DNA of 64,000 nucleotides from assembly GCA_963836355.1 (NCBI GenBank), contig CAWIJO010000004.1, positions 129,171 to 193,170 of the forward strand, in the 5' to 3' direction. Position 1 is the first letter of the stretch; each line of letters opens with the position of its first letter. This DNA comes from Palsa-506 sp963836355 (lineage in GTDB: Bacteria; Actinomycetota; Actinomycetes; Streptosporangiales; Streptosporangiaceae). Of this stretch, positions 36,701 to 43,429 are shown one piece after another. The notes under the pieces are model-generated. The model was not told where the DNA came from. It ran no database searches and saw only the letters and a program-made list of their open reading frames with translations. Made by a program: the position numbers and the translations under genes.

Positions 36701-36897
36701 CCGCGGAGACCAGCCAGCCGGCTGCGGAGACCAGCCAGCCGGCTGCGGAGACCGGCCAGCCGGCTGCGGAGACCAGCCAGCCGGCCGCGGCCAGCGCCGG
36801 CCCGGCCGACGGTCCCGGCGAAGCCGGCCCCAGCGGCGGGAACGGCGGCGGGGCCGGCAATCAGCAGGCCAGCGAGGCGCCGGCCGCGGCGATCTGA
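33721..36897 (+). CDS. rne: Ribonuclease E/G family protein
   Basis: Endoribonuclease for mRNA turnover and rRNA/tRNA processing. It has 1058 residues from ATG 33721 (MLEIEPQDRE), with GGGAG 9 nt upstream. The first ~330 residues are disordered and highly charged. An S1 domain follows (SYVGNVYLGKVQNVLPSMEAAFVDIGKGRNAVLYAGEV), then the RNase-H-like and DNase-I-like catalytic domain with Asp residues in VIDATEAMTVIDVNTGKFTG and IIVIDFIDMVLESNRD, and the zinc-link CEHCNGRG. The C-terminal ~280 residues are Ala/Gly-rich with six AAETSQP repeats. Long flanking arms around a central catalytic core are typical of actinobacterial RNase E. Confidence 0.94.
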   Translation: MLEIEPQDRETDSDRPASAGQSTEITGSQSTGDGGAAGSTGRAGRGGNRGLLRRARRAVTRPASQPATDQQAAQPDPASAPQVGRTAQPQPAAAPDSPSAVPPVVMPPVTAAPGSRGTRAAGVLAPVPAPEFSPTAAPAAPAAGFQPPLVIFQAPELGSGQGGSGQGGGQGSGRRKAAAADPEQAAGPDGAGQAGSPDAEHEGEDDAGAPAGKRRRRGSRSHSKGRAVGGDADDSGEQAAPAGADDDARARGRRQQADAEVGDEGDDSDDENGDGAGAPARRRRRRRRTGTTADAESRAPDDPPNTVVHVRAARGAAADEPSGDVKGVRGSTRLEAKRQRRREGRESGRRRPPVITESEFLARREAVDRVMVVRQHGERTQIAVLEDGVLVEHYVDKASHQSYVGNVYLGKVQNVLPSMEAAFVDIGKGRNAVLYAGEVNFDASGLEGESKRIESALKSGQSILVQVTKDPIGHKGARLTSQVSLPGRYLVYVPGSGMTGISRKLPDTERTRLKQILKKVMPENAGVIVRTAAEGAAEEELAQDVARLSAQWEAIEQKAKTASAPALLYSEPDLTIRVVRDIFNEDFASLVISSDGEWDMVDEYVRYVAPHLADRLSRWDSDQDVFAAYRIDEQIAKALDRKVWLPSGGSLVIDATEAMTVIDVNTGKFTGHGGNLEQTVTRNNLEAAEEIVRQLRLRDVGGIIVIDFIDMVLESNRDLVLRRLLECLARDRTKHQVAEVTSLGLVQMTRKRVGSGLLEAFSVPCEHCNGRGVLVSLEPVDHTPASGQRGRPVDDDRPAGADGQGRNGRRGGRGSGGSGGSGRGRRGDQAVAGPAEVAEQAARDTAVQAAAAGAGLAAGDGAAGRAADAGADVAADAAADAAAAAAAGSGGAADQAVADVPPPAVQPARPAGPVVTVGPVLVSGAPAGASSAAPAAGAVAASAAEAGRVGAADDDPAETKRPAARRRRRAAPAAQAPEPAAETSQPAAETSQPAAETSQPAAETSQPAAETGQPAAETSQPAAASAGPADGPGEAGPSGGNGGGAGNQQASEAPAAAI
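36658..36783 (+). repeat. Six 21-bp copies encoding AAETSQP in the rne tail
   Basis: The unit GCTGCGGAGACCAGCCAGCC + G recurs six times in frame with only C/T and A/G changes (one copy reads AAETGQP). It encodes part of the disordered C-terminal arm of RNase E. Confidence 0.93.
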
Positions 36898-37059
36898 GCG
36901 GGCTCCGCGTCTGGTAGCCTTTGGTCGGCGCACAGGATAGCTCCGGCGGCGCGCTGCCGCCGGTCATGCGGTGTGCAAGGCAGCAGCCCGCTCGTATCGA
37001 AGTCGATGCTGATTCCGCGAGTCTCGCGGCGGGCCCGCATAAGGGAGAGAGAGTTCACG

Positions 37060-37401
37060 GTGTACGCGATCGTGCGCTGCGGCGGCAGGCAGGAGAAGGC
37101 GTCCGTCGATGACGTCCTGACCGTCGACAAGCTGGCTGGCGAAGTCGGGTCCAGCCTGACGTTGCCCGCCGTGCTCGTCGTCGACGACGACAACGTCATC
37201 AGCGACCCAGCCGAGCTCGGCGAATACCAGATCACCGCGGAGATCCTCGGCCCGGTCAGCGGGCCGAAGATCAATATGGTGCATTACAAGAACAAGACCG
37301 GCTACCGGCGCCGGCTTGGTCACCGGCAGAAGTACACGCAGGTGAAGATCACCAAGATCAGCGCCGCGAAGGCCAGCGCCAGCTCGAGGGAGAAGGGCTG
37401 A
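37060..37401 (+). CDS. rplU: 50S ribosomal protein L21
   Basis: This 113-residue large-subunit protein begins VYAIVRCGGRQEKASVDDVLTV and contains the conserved GPKINMVHYKNKTGYRRRLGHRQKYTQVKI segment. The start is taken at GTG 37060, with AAGGGAG about 12 nt upstream, matching the usual L21 N-terminus; the frame is open further upstream. It is followed at 1 bp distance by rpmA. Confidence 0.96.
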   Translation: MYAIVRCGGRQEKASVDDVLTVDKLAGEVGSSLTLPAVLVVDDDNVISDPAELGEYQITAEILGPVSGPKINMVHYKNKTGYRRRLGHRQKYTQVKITKISAAKASASSREKG

Positions 37402-37402
37402 G

Positions 37403-37687
37403 ATGGCACACAAGAAGGGCGCCTCATCCAGCCGTAATGGCCGGGACTCCAACGCCCAGCGGCTCGGCGTGAAGCGGTTCGGCGGGCAGCTCGTCGGTGC
37501 GGGCGAGATCATCGTGCGCCAGCACGGCACCCACTTCCACCCGGGCCCCGGCGTCGGCCGTGGCGGCGACGACACCTTGTTCGCCCTCATCTCCGGGACG
37601 GTGCAGTTCGGCACCCGCCGCGGGCGGCGCGCCATCAGCATCATTCCCGTCGCGGCGGCCGATAGCGTCACCGCGCAGGCGGGATAG
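37403..37687 (+). CDS. rpmA: 50S ribosomal protein L27
   Basis: This 94-residue protein opens MAHKKGASSSRNGRDSNAQRLGVKRFGGQ, the canonical L27 start whose N-terminus reaches the peptidyl-transferase centre. There is no Firmicute-type N-terminal cleavage extension. It follows rplU by one base and has GAGGGAGAAGG upstream. Confidence 0.97.
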   Translation: MAHKKGASSSRNGRDSNAQRLGVKRFGGQLVGAGEIIVRQHGTHFHPGPGVGRGGDDTLFALISGTVQFGTRRGRRAISIIPVAAADSVTAQAG

Positions 37688-37748
37688 CGCGGGCGGGGTA
37701 ACTCTGCCCGGCAGGATAGCTCCGCTGCGGCAGTTCACCAGGCGTTGC

Positions 37749-37784
37749 CTTGAGGGCGGACCGGGTCGCCGGTCCGCCCTCAAG
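37749..37784 (+). terminator. Perfect 16-bp hairpin between rpmA and obgE
   Basis: Positions 37749-37764 pair perfectly with 37769-37784 around a GTCG tetraloop (stem CTTGAGGGCGGACCGG). TTGTCT follows the stem. It is a strong terminator or attenuator 60 bp after the rpmA stop and 80 bp before obgE. Confidence 0.75.
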
Positions 37785-37863
37785 TTGTCTGGGACCGCAG
37801 GTCGGTTTCATGATCTCCGGGATCATGGGCTGGGCGCGAGGAACGATGGGAGGTGCATAGGGA

Positions 37864-39228
37864 ATGGCCGAGTTCGCGGATCAGGCTGAGGTACGCGTGC
37901 AGGCAGGGGACGGCGGCCATGGCTGCGCCTCGATCCACCGGGAGAAGTTCAAGCCGCTCGGCGGCCCGGACGGCGGCAACGGCGGCCGCGGCGGCGATGT
38001 GATCATCGAGGTTGACCCGGGCGCGGTGACACTACTGGAGTTCCACCGCAGGCCGCTGCGGCGGGCGGGCAGCGGCAAGCCGGGGGCCGGTTCCAACCGC
38101 AGCGGCGCCGTGGGCGCGGACCTCGTGCTCCGGGTGCCCGACGGCACCGTGATCAAGACCCAGGACGGGGATTTGCTCGCCGACCTGATCGGAGCGGGCA
38201 CCAGGTTCATCGCCGCCCAGGGCGGTCGCGGTGGGCTCGGGAATGCCGCCCTGGCCTCGGCTCGTCGCAAAGCTCCCGGGTTCGCCCTTCGCGGCGAGCC
38301 GGGCGTCGCCAGGACACTGGTCCTTGAGCTCAAGACGGTGGCCGACGCCGGCCTGGTCGGCTTCCCGAACGCGGGCAAGTCCTCGCTCATCGCAGTGCTG
38401 TCGGCGGCCCGGCCCAAGATCGCCAACTACCCGTTCACCACCTTGATCCCGCACCTGGGCGTCGCCGAGGCGGGGGAGACCCAGTTCGTGATCGCCGACG
38501 TGCCTGGGCTCATCCCCGGTGCGAGCCACGGCAAGGGTCTCGGGCTCGACTTCCTCCGGCACGTGGAGCGGTGCACAGTCCTGGTGCACGTGCTCGACTG
38601 CGCGGTCGAGGAGCCAGGCCGCGCGCCGCTCGCCGACCTGGCCGTAATCGAGCAGGAACTGGCCGCCTATGAGGCCGCTACCGGTGCTTACCTGCGCGAC
38701 CGGCCGCGGATCATCGCGCTGAACAAGATCGACGTGCCGGCCGCCCGCGAGCGGGCGGACCAGGTGGCACCGGTGCTTGCCGACCGCGGGCTCACCGTAT
38801 GCCGGGTATCAGCGGCCACCAAAGAGGGCCTGCGCGAATTCGCATTCGCGCTGGCCAGTGTGATCTCGGCGGCTCGTGCTGCCGCGCCGGTGCCCGAGCC
38901 CACCCGGCTGGTCATCCGCCCGGAACCGGTCGCGGGACCGGAGTTCGAGGTGGTGATGACGGGCGAGAACAGCTTCCGCATCCGCGGCGAGAAACCCCGG
39001 CGGTGGATACTGCAGACCGACTTCAGCAACGACGAGGCGGTCGGGTACCTGGCCGACCGGCTGGCCAAGCTCGGCATCGAGGACGCGCTGGCCGGGGCGG
39101 GGGCGGCGCCCGGCGCCGAGGTACTGATCGGCGAGGAGTCCAACGAGGTGGTGTTCGACTGGGATCCGGACCTGCCAGCCGGGGCCGGCTTCGGCCCGCG
39201 CGGCACCGACCGCCGCCTCTCCGGCTGA
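37864..39228 (+). CDS. obgE: GTPase Obg/CgtA
   Basis: Essential ribosome-associated GTPase acting in 50S assembly and stress signalling. The 454-residue protein has the glycine-rich Obg fold (GGPDGGNGGRGGDVIIEVD, residues about 33-50), the G domain (G1 GFPNAGKSSLI, G3 DVPGLIPGA, G4 ALNKIDVP) and the C-terminal OCT domain (residues about 345-425). GGAGGTG precedes ATG 37864. In related genomes proB and proA normally follow; here a non-homologous block does. Confidence 0.97.
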   Translation: MAEFADQAEVRVQAGDGGHGCASIHREKFKPLGGPDGGNGGRGGDVIIEVDPGAVTLLEFHRRPLRRAGSGKPGAGSNRSGAVGADLVLRVPDGTVIKTQDGDLLADLIGAGTRFIAAQGGRGGLGNAALASARRKAPGFALRGEPGVARTLVLELKTVADAGLVGFPNAGKSSLIAVLSAARPKIANYPFTTLIPHLGVAEAGETQFVIADVPGLIPGASHGKGLGLDFLRHVERCTVLVHVLDCAVEEPGRAPLADLAVIEQELAAYEAATGAYLRDRPRIIALNKIDVPAARERADQVAPVLADRGLTVCRVSAATKEGLREFAFALASVISAARAAAPVPEPTRLVIRPEPVAGPEFEVVMTGENSFRIRGEKPRRWILQTDFSNDEAVGYLADRLAKLGIEDALAGAGAAPGAEVLIGEESNEVVFDWDPDLPAGAGFGPRGTDRRLSG

Positions 39229-39246
39229 GTCCAGCCCCCGATCAAA

Positions 39247-39294
39247 CAGCAGTTAAGTCTTTGCACGCCGTAGCGTGCAAAGACTTAACTGCTG
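39247..39294. terminator. Perfect 22-bp inverted repeat between obgE and the convergent remnant
   Basis: Positions 39247-39268 pair without mismatch with 39273-39294 around a CGTA loop. The arms (starting CAGCAGTTAAGTCTTTGCAC) are strikingly AT-rich for this genome. It sits 19 bp after the obgE stop and contains the stop codon of the minus-strand reading frame, so it could end both transcripts. Such a long perfect arm could also be a binding site or a mobile-element trace. Confidence 0.7.
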
Positions 39295-39820
39295 GGCGCT
39301 GCGGCGAGCACTCGCTGCACCTCGTCGTAGCTGACCGGGCCGGCCGACGGGGCCGGTGCCTCACTCGCTTCTGCTGCTGCCCGTAGCGCGGCGCCGATCG
39401 CGGCGGGGTAGAGCGCGGACCCGGTGCTGACCCGGGCAACGCCCGCGTCAGCCAGGTCGGCCAGCCGGGTGCCCGGCTGCCAGAGCACGTTCAGCGGCAG
39501 GCCGGCTCCGGTGGCCACGGCGGCGGTGTCGGCCTGGCCGGTGAGCCCGGGGATGAACACGCCGTGCGCCCCGGCCTCGCGGTAAGCAGCCAGCCGGCGC
39601 AGCGTCTCGTCGAGCCGCTCCGGCGGGGCCGGCGTCCGCAGCCAGTACGTGTCGGTGCGGGCGTTCACGAACAGGCCGGGGTGCCGCCGCGGCGACGGCC
39701 GCGATCACCGCGGCGTGCAGATCGGCCGGGCGCAAGCCGCCGCGGGCAGACCATCCTCCAGGTTGAGGCCGGCCACCCCAGCAGTCCGGCGGGCCGCGCG
39801 CACGCGGCTGGCCTCGGCTG
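39285..39820 (-). pseudogene. Truncated and frameshifted PEP-mutase/isocitrate-lyase family remnant
   Basis: Read on the minus strand, three frames give successive family pieces: RVRAARRTAGVAGLNLEDG (about 39805-39745), then LRPADLHAAVIAAVAAAA, then VNARTDTYWLRTPAPPERLDETLRRLAAYREAGAHGVFIPGL to the stop at 39285. The N-terminal ~80 residues of the barrel are missing because the divergent regulator starts at 39834. The longest single frame, 39285-39668, could still be translated from a GTG but would be only the C-terminal half. It is not the same copy as the intact enzyme at 42471. Confidence 0.8.
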
Positions 39821-39833
39821 ACTATATGAGGTC

Positions 39834-40664
39834 ATGCCAGTCAAGGTAGCCGCGAACATTTCGGCGCAGGCCGAACTGTGGCCGGCCTACATTGGCCAGA
39901 TGAGCCGATCCCGTACCGCAGAGCTCGGCGCCCTGTTCGGTGACCCGACCCGGGCGCAGCTGCTTGACCTGCTGCTGGATGGCCGGGCGCGCACCGTCGG
40001 GGAGCTCGCCAGGGCCAGCCACGTCGCGATGTCCACCGCGAGCGAGCATCTGGGCCGCCTGCTCGATGCCGGACTTGTCCAGGTGCGCGCGCAGGGGCGG
40101 CACCGGCATTACCGGCTGGCTGGCCCGGAGGTGGCCGGGCTGCTTGAGGCCATGGAGGCATTGCCGCAGCCGGGCGCGACTGCGGGCCAGAACAGCCCGG
40201 GGCCGCCAGCCGGCCAGCGGCCCCGGCCCGGAGCTGCGCTGCAGCCGGGCAGCCGCGCCCCGGCCGAGCTCAGGTTCGCCCGTACCTGCTACGACCATCT
40301 GGCCGGCAGCCTGGCCGTGGCAATGCACGAGCTGCTGATCACCGGGCCAGCTGACGGCTCGCCCGAGCTCAGCGCGGCCGCCCCCGCCGCCCTGGAGATG
40401 CTCGGCGTGGACGGTGACCAGCCAGCGGGCAGCCGGCGGCCCCGGCTGCGCAATTGCCTGGACTGGTCTGAGCGCAAACCGCACCTGGCCGGCGCCACCG
40501 GCGCCGCGCTGCTCACCAGCCTGCTGGAACGCGGCTGGCTGGTCCGCCGGCGCACACCCCGCGCGGTGCGGCTGACCAGGCCTGGCCGCGCTGCGCTCGC
40601 CGCCGCGTTCGGCCCGCATCCCTGCTGGGCGCTGCTGGCCGGCCAGCACAGTCTCCGCAGCTGA
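39834..40664 (+). CDS. ArsR/HTH-type transcriptional regulator
   Basis: This 276-residue protein has an N-terminal winged helix (TAELGALFGDPTRAQLLDLLLDGRARTVGELARASHVAMSTASEHLGRLLDAGLVQVRAQGRHRHYRLAGPEV) of the ArsR class, a Pro/Gly-rich linker, and a C-terminal domain opening LRFARTCYDHLAGSLAVAMHELL. Homologues with this tail are common in actinomycetes, and their signal is unknown. No cysteine metal-site cluster is seen. ATG 39834 is used, but ATG 39900 (MSRSRTAELGALFGD) would also give a full domain. It is divergent from the PEP-mutase remnant. Confidence 0.85.
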   Translation: MPVKVAANISAQAELWPAYIGQMSRSRTAELGALFGDPTRAQLLDLLLDGRARTVGELARASHVAMSTASEHLGRLLDAGLVQVRAQGRHRHYRLAGPEVAGLLEAMEALPQPGATAGQNSPGPPAGQRPRPGAALQPGSRAPAELRFARTCYDHLAGSLAVAMHELLITGPADGSPELSAAAPAALEMLGVDGDQPAGSRRPRLRNCLDWSERKPHLAGATGAALLTSLLERGWLVRRRTPRAVRLTRPGRAALAAAFGPHPCWALLAGQHSLRS

Positions 40665-40746
40665 CCAGCGCTGTCAGCGGCCCGGGTTCGTGCGCATGTG
40701 CCCCGATCCGCCGATCCGCCGATCCGCAGTGATCACCAGTTGGCGG

Positions 40747-41352
40747 TCAGGGCTGCGGCGGGACTAGCTCGGCCGGGAATCCGGTCCAGCGCAGTTGCGG
40801 CGGCAGGTGGCCGACCTCGTTATAGCTGACCAGCGTGGCCGGCCGCCCGGTCCGGTAGAGGATCACGGTGATGGCGCCATTGCACTGGTTCAGGCCGAGC
40901 CACCGCCAGTCCGGTGCATCCAGGGCATGCCGGACGAACCAGCCGATCAGGAAGTTGTGCGTGACCAGCAGCTCGCTGTCGTCATGCCCGCCCGGCCGGG
41001 CGTACCGGGCGATGACCGCGGCGGCCAGCTCGGCACCCTCGGCGCGCTCGTCCGGTGCGTAGCTGTCGATGAGCTGCGTATAAGGCGCCGGCAGGTCCGG
41101 CAGGCCGGTCACCGGCGGCAGGTAGTCGCCGAGCAGCCCGGACGGGCTTACCGGCACGCCGGGCAGGCAGTCCGCGATCAGCTCCGCTGTTTCCTCGGCG
41201 CGCTCGGCCGGGCTGTGCCTGATGGCAGCGAACCGGATATGGCGAAGCCGTTCGGCTGCTGCGCTCGCCTGCTGCTGGCCGACCGGGGTGAGGCCGCCGT
41301 CATCATCGGCCTCGCCATGTCTGACCAGGTAGAGAAATCGGCTCGGCACCAT
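40747..41352 (-). CDS. Histidine phosphatase family protein
   Basis: This 201-residue member of the phosphoglycerate-mutase-like superfamily has the catalytic LVRHGEAD motif at residues about 9-16. The second histidine is in LLVTHNFLIGWFVRHAL (about 130), and it retains the Arg/Glu contacts (RHSPAERAEETAELI). The first histidine accepts the phosphate from an unknown phospho-substrate. It starts at ATG 41352 and ends 82 bp after the convergent regulator. Confidence 0.9.
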   Translation of the reverse strand: MVPSRFLYLVRHGEADDDGGLTPVGQQQASAAAERLRHIRFAAIRHSPAERAEETAELIADCLPGVPVSPSGLLGDYLPPVTGLPDLPAPYTQLIDSYAPDERAEGAELAAAVIARYARPGGHDDSELLVTHNFLIGWFVRHALDAPDWRWLGLNQCNGAITVILYRTGRPATLVSYNEVGHLPPQLRWTGFPAELVPPQP

Positions 41353-41395
41353 GATCCTTTCCGGCCTCGGGGCTGATCGGGCGGTTCAGCGGGCA

Positions 41396-41488
41396 GTTCA
41401 GCGGGCGGCGGGCAGTTTCGCGGGCAGTTCAGCGGGCGGCGGGCAGTTTCGCGGGCGGTTCAGCGGGCGGCGGGCAGTTTCGCGGGCG
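41396..41488. repeat. Three 31-bp tandem copies between the phosphatase and map genes
   Basis: The unit starting GTTCAGCGGGCGGCGGGCAG occurs at 41396-41426, 41427-41457 and 41458-41488, followed by degenerate pieces to about 41530. The array fills most of the 187-bp gap between two minus-strand genes. Confidence 0.92.
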
Positions 41489-41539
41489 GGCAGCGGGCGG
41501 TTTCGCGGCTGGTAGTTTCAGCGGGCATCCGGCGGGTGC

Positions 41540-42307
41540 TCAGGGGAGTGTCATGACCTGCGGACCATCGGCCGTGATCGCGACCGTGTGCTCGAAATGC
41601 GCGGCCTGGCTGCCGTCGGCCGTGCGCAGCGTCCAGCCGTCGGCATCGATGCGGTAGCCGTCGCGGCCGCCGGCCATGAACCACGGCTCGATCGCGAGCA
41701 CCAGGCCGGGCCGCAGGGTCATGCCCCGCTTCGGGCGGCCCTCGTTCGGCACCGACGGCTCCTCGTGCATGTGCCGGCCGATCCCGTGACCGCCGAAGTC
41801 GGTGTTGATCCCGTAGCCGCCGCGGCGGCCGACCCGGCCGATGGCATGCGAGATGTCGCCGAGCCGCGCCCCTGGCCTGGCCGCCTTGATCCCGGCCTGC
41901 AGGGCCTGGCGGGTGACCTCGGCCAGCCGGCCGTCGGCCGGCCGCGGCTTCCCGACGGCGAACGTGACGGCCGCATCGCCTGTCCAGCCGCCGATCTCCG
42001 CGCCGCAGTCGATGCTGACCAGGTCGCCGGGCCGGAGGCAGTAGTCGTCCGGGATTCCGTGCAGCGCGGCGTCGTTGACGGAGGAGCAGATCACGGCGGG
42101 AAAGGCGGTGGAAGCGAAGCCCGGCTGGTAGCCGAGGAAGGTCGACGTCGCCCCATGCTCGGCTAGCACCGACCTGGCCAGCGCGTCCAGGGACCGCAAC
42201 GTCACCCCGGCCGCCGCGCTGGCCTGGATGGCGGCCAGTACCGCGGCAACCGCCCGCCCGGCCTCGCGCATCGCGGCGATCTCCCCGGCTGACTTCAACT
42301 CGACCAT
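41540..42307 (-). CDS. map: Type I methionine aminopeptidase
   Basis: Removes the initiator methionine from nascent proteins with a two-metal pita-bread fold. The 255-residue product starts at ATG 42307 (MVELKSAGEIAAMREAGR), with GGGAGG upstream. Metal ligands are seen as Asp in DLVSIDCGAEIGGWTGDAA, His in GGHGIGRHMHEEP, and Glu residues in LAIEPWF and HFEHTVAIT. The catalytic-side His is in ALHGIP. Core Met aminopeptidases of actinomycetes usually sit near secY/adk; this one is an additional stand-alone copy. Confidence 0.94.
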   Translation of the reverse strand: MVELKSAGEIAAMREAGRAVAAVLAAIQASAAAGVTLRSLDALARSVLAEHGATSTFLGYQPGFASTAFPAVICSSVNDAALHGIPDDYCLRPGDLVSIDCGAEIGGWTGDAAVTFAVGKPRPADGRLAEVTRQALQAGIKAARPGARLGDISHAIGRVGRRGGYGINTDFGGHGIGRHMHEEPSVPNEGRPKRGMTLRPGLVLAIEPWFMAGGRDGYRIDADGWTLRTADGSQAAHFEHTVAITADGPQVMTLP

Positions 42308-42470
42308 GCTCGCCTCCCATCCGGTAGCTATCTTGCTGCACCTGGCAGGCCGCCCGTTCGCCGGCCGTGGCGCCGGCGTGGCGGCGGACCGCGGCTGCCC
42401 GGAACTGTCCCGCCTTGCCCGGGTCGTCTCGGCTGGCCGGGGACCGCGGGCCGGGCGATAGGGTCCGGAT

Positions 42471-43241
42471 ATGCCGATCTCCGCCAAGGCCGCCGAGCTC
42501 CTCAAGCTGCATCTCGACCCCGAGCTCCTGGTCTTCGTCAACGTCTGGGACGCCATCAGCGCGAAGATCGTGGCCGGCCTGCCAGGCTGCCGGGCGATCG
42601 CCACCGCGAGCTACTCCATCGCCGCGTCGCACGGGTACCCGGACGGGGAGCGGATCCCGCTGGACGAGATGATCACCGCGGTCGGCCGGGTCGCCGCCGC
42701 GGTTGACCTGCCGGTCACCGCCGACCTTGAGGCTGGCTATGGTGACGCTGGGATGACCGTGCGCCGGGCGATCGGCGTCGGGGTGGTGGGCGGCAACATC
42801 GAGGACCAGATGCGGCCGCTGGCCGACGCGGTCGGCGCGGTGTCGGCGGTGGTCCGGGCCGGGGAGGCCGAGGGAGTCCCGTTCGTGCTGAACGCCAGGA
42901 CCGACGCCTTCATCATGGCCGCCGACCGGGATCCGGCTGCCGTCCTCGCCGACGCGATCGAGCGCGGCCGGGCATTCCTGGACGCCGGGGCGGCCTGCGT
43001 GTTCGTGCCCGGCCCGCTGGACGCCGGCGCGATCGGCGCCCTCGTCGACGGCATCGGCCAGCGGAAAGTCAGCGTGATCGGCTATCCCGGGTCGGTGGCG
43101 CAGCAGGAACTCGCCGCGCTCGGGGTCGCCAGGATCTCGTTCGGCCCGTTCACGCAGCGCGTCGCGCTCGCCGCTCTCGCCGACGCAGGGACGGAGCTGC
43201 TGGCCGGTGCCGCGCTGCCCGCCATCCGCGTGGTGACCTGA
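42471..43241 (+). CDS. Isocitrate lyase/phosphoenolpyruvate mutase family protein
   Basis: This 256-residue TIM-barrel enzyme cleaves or forms C-C or C-P bonds. The N-terminal segment LLVFVNVWDAISAKIV, the metal-binding ADLEAGYGD (residues about 84-92), the NIEDQ strand (about 113) and FVLNARTDAFI (about 140) match the superfamily. The KKCGH loop of true isocitrate lyases is absent, so it is more likely a PEP-mutase-like or 2-methylisocitrate-lyase-like enzyme. It is divergent from map. A decayed relative lies at 39285-39820. Confidence 0.88.
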   Translation: MPISAKAAELLKLHLDPELLVFVNVWDAISAKIVAGLPGCRAIATASYSIAASHGYPDGERIPLDEMITAVGRVAAAVDLPVTADLEAGYGDAGMTVRRAIGVGVVGGNIEDQMRPLADAVGAVSAVVRAGEAEGVPFVLNARTDAFIMAADRDPAAVLADAIERGRAFLDAGAACVFVPGPLDAGAIGALVDGIGQRKVSVIGYPGSVAQQELAALGVARISFGPFTQRVALAALADAGTELLAGAALPAIRVVT

Positions 43242-43429
43242 CCGGCGCCGGCCGCGATCTGTGCGCGGAGCCAATCCTGCCGGGAGTCGCCCGGCCGGTG
43301 ATCACCCGGCCGGGGTGATGACGATGATCCGCTGACTTCGTAACGATAAGTGCTCAGTGGCCGCACCGGCCGCCACCGTAGCGGACAGGCGGAACCTTCG
43401 CGCCTGCTGGGGGCACGAAGGGGTGGCCC

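Noticed and set aside
36943..37059. N-terminal extension of L21 from 36973
   Set aside because: L21 normally begins M/V-YAIVRCGG; the extension is unlike the family and GTG 37060 has an upstream ribosome-binding site.
41460..43274. 604-codon minus-strand frame
   Set aside because: It passes through the 31-bp repeat and is a shifted frame of map plus antisense of the PEP-mutase-type gene.
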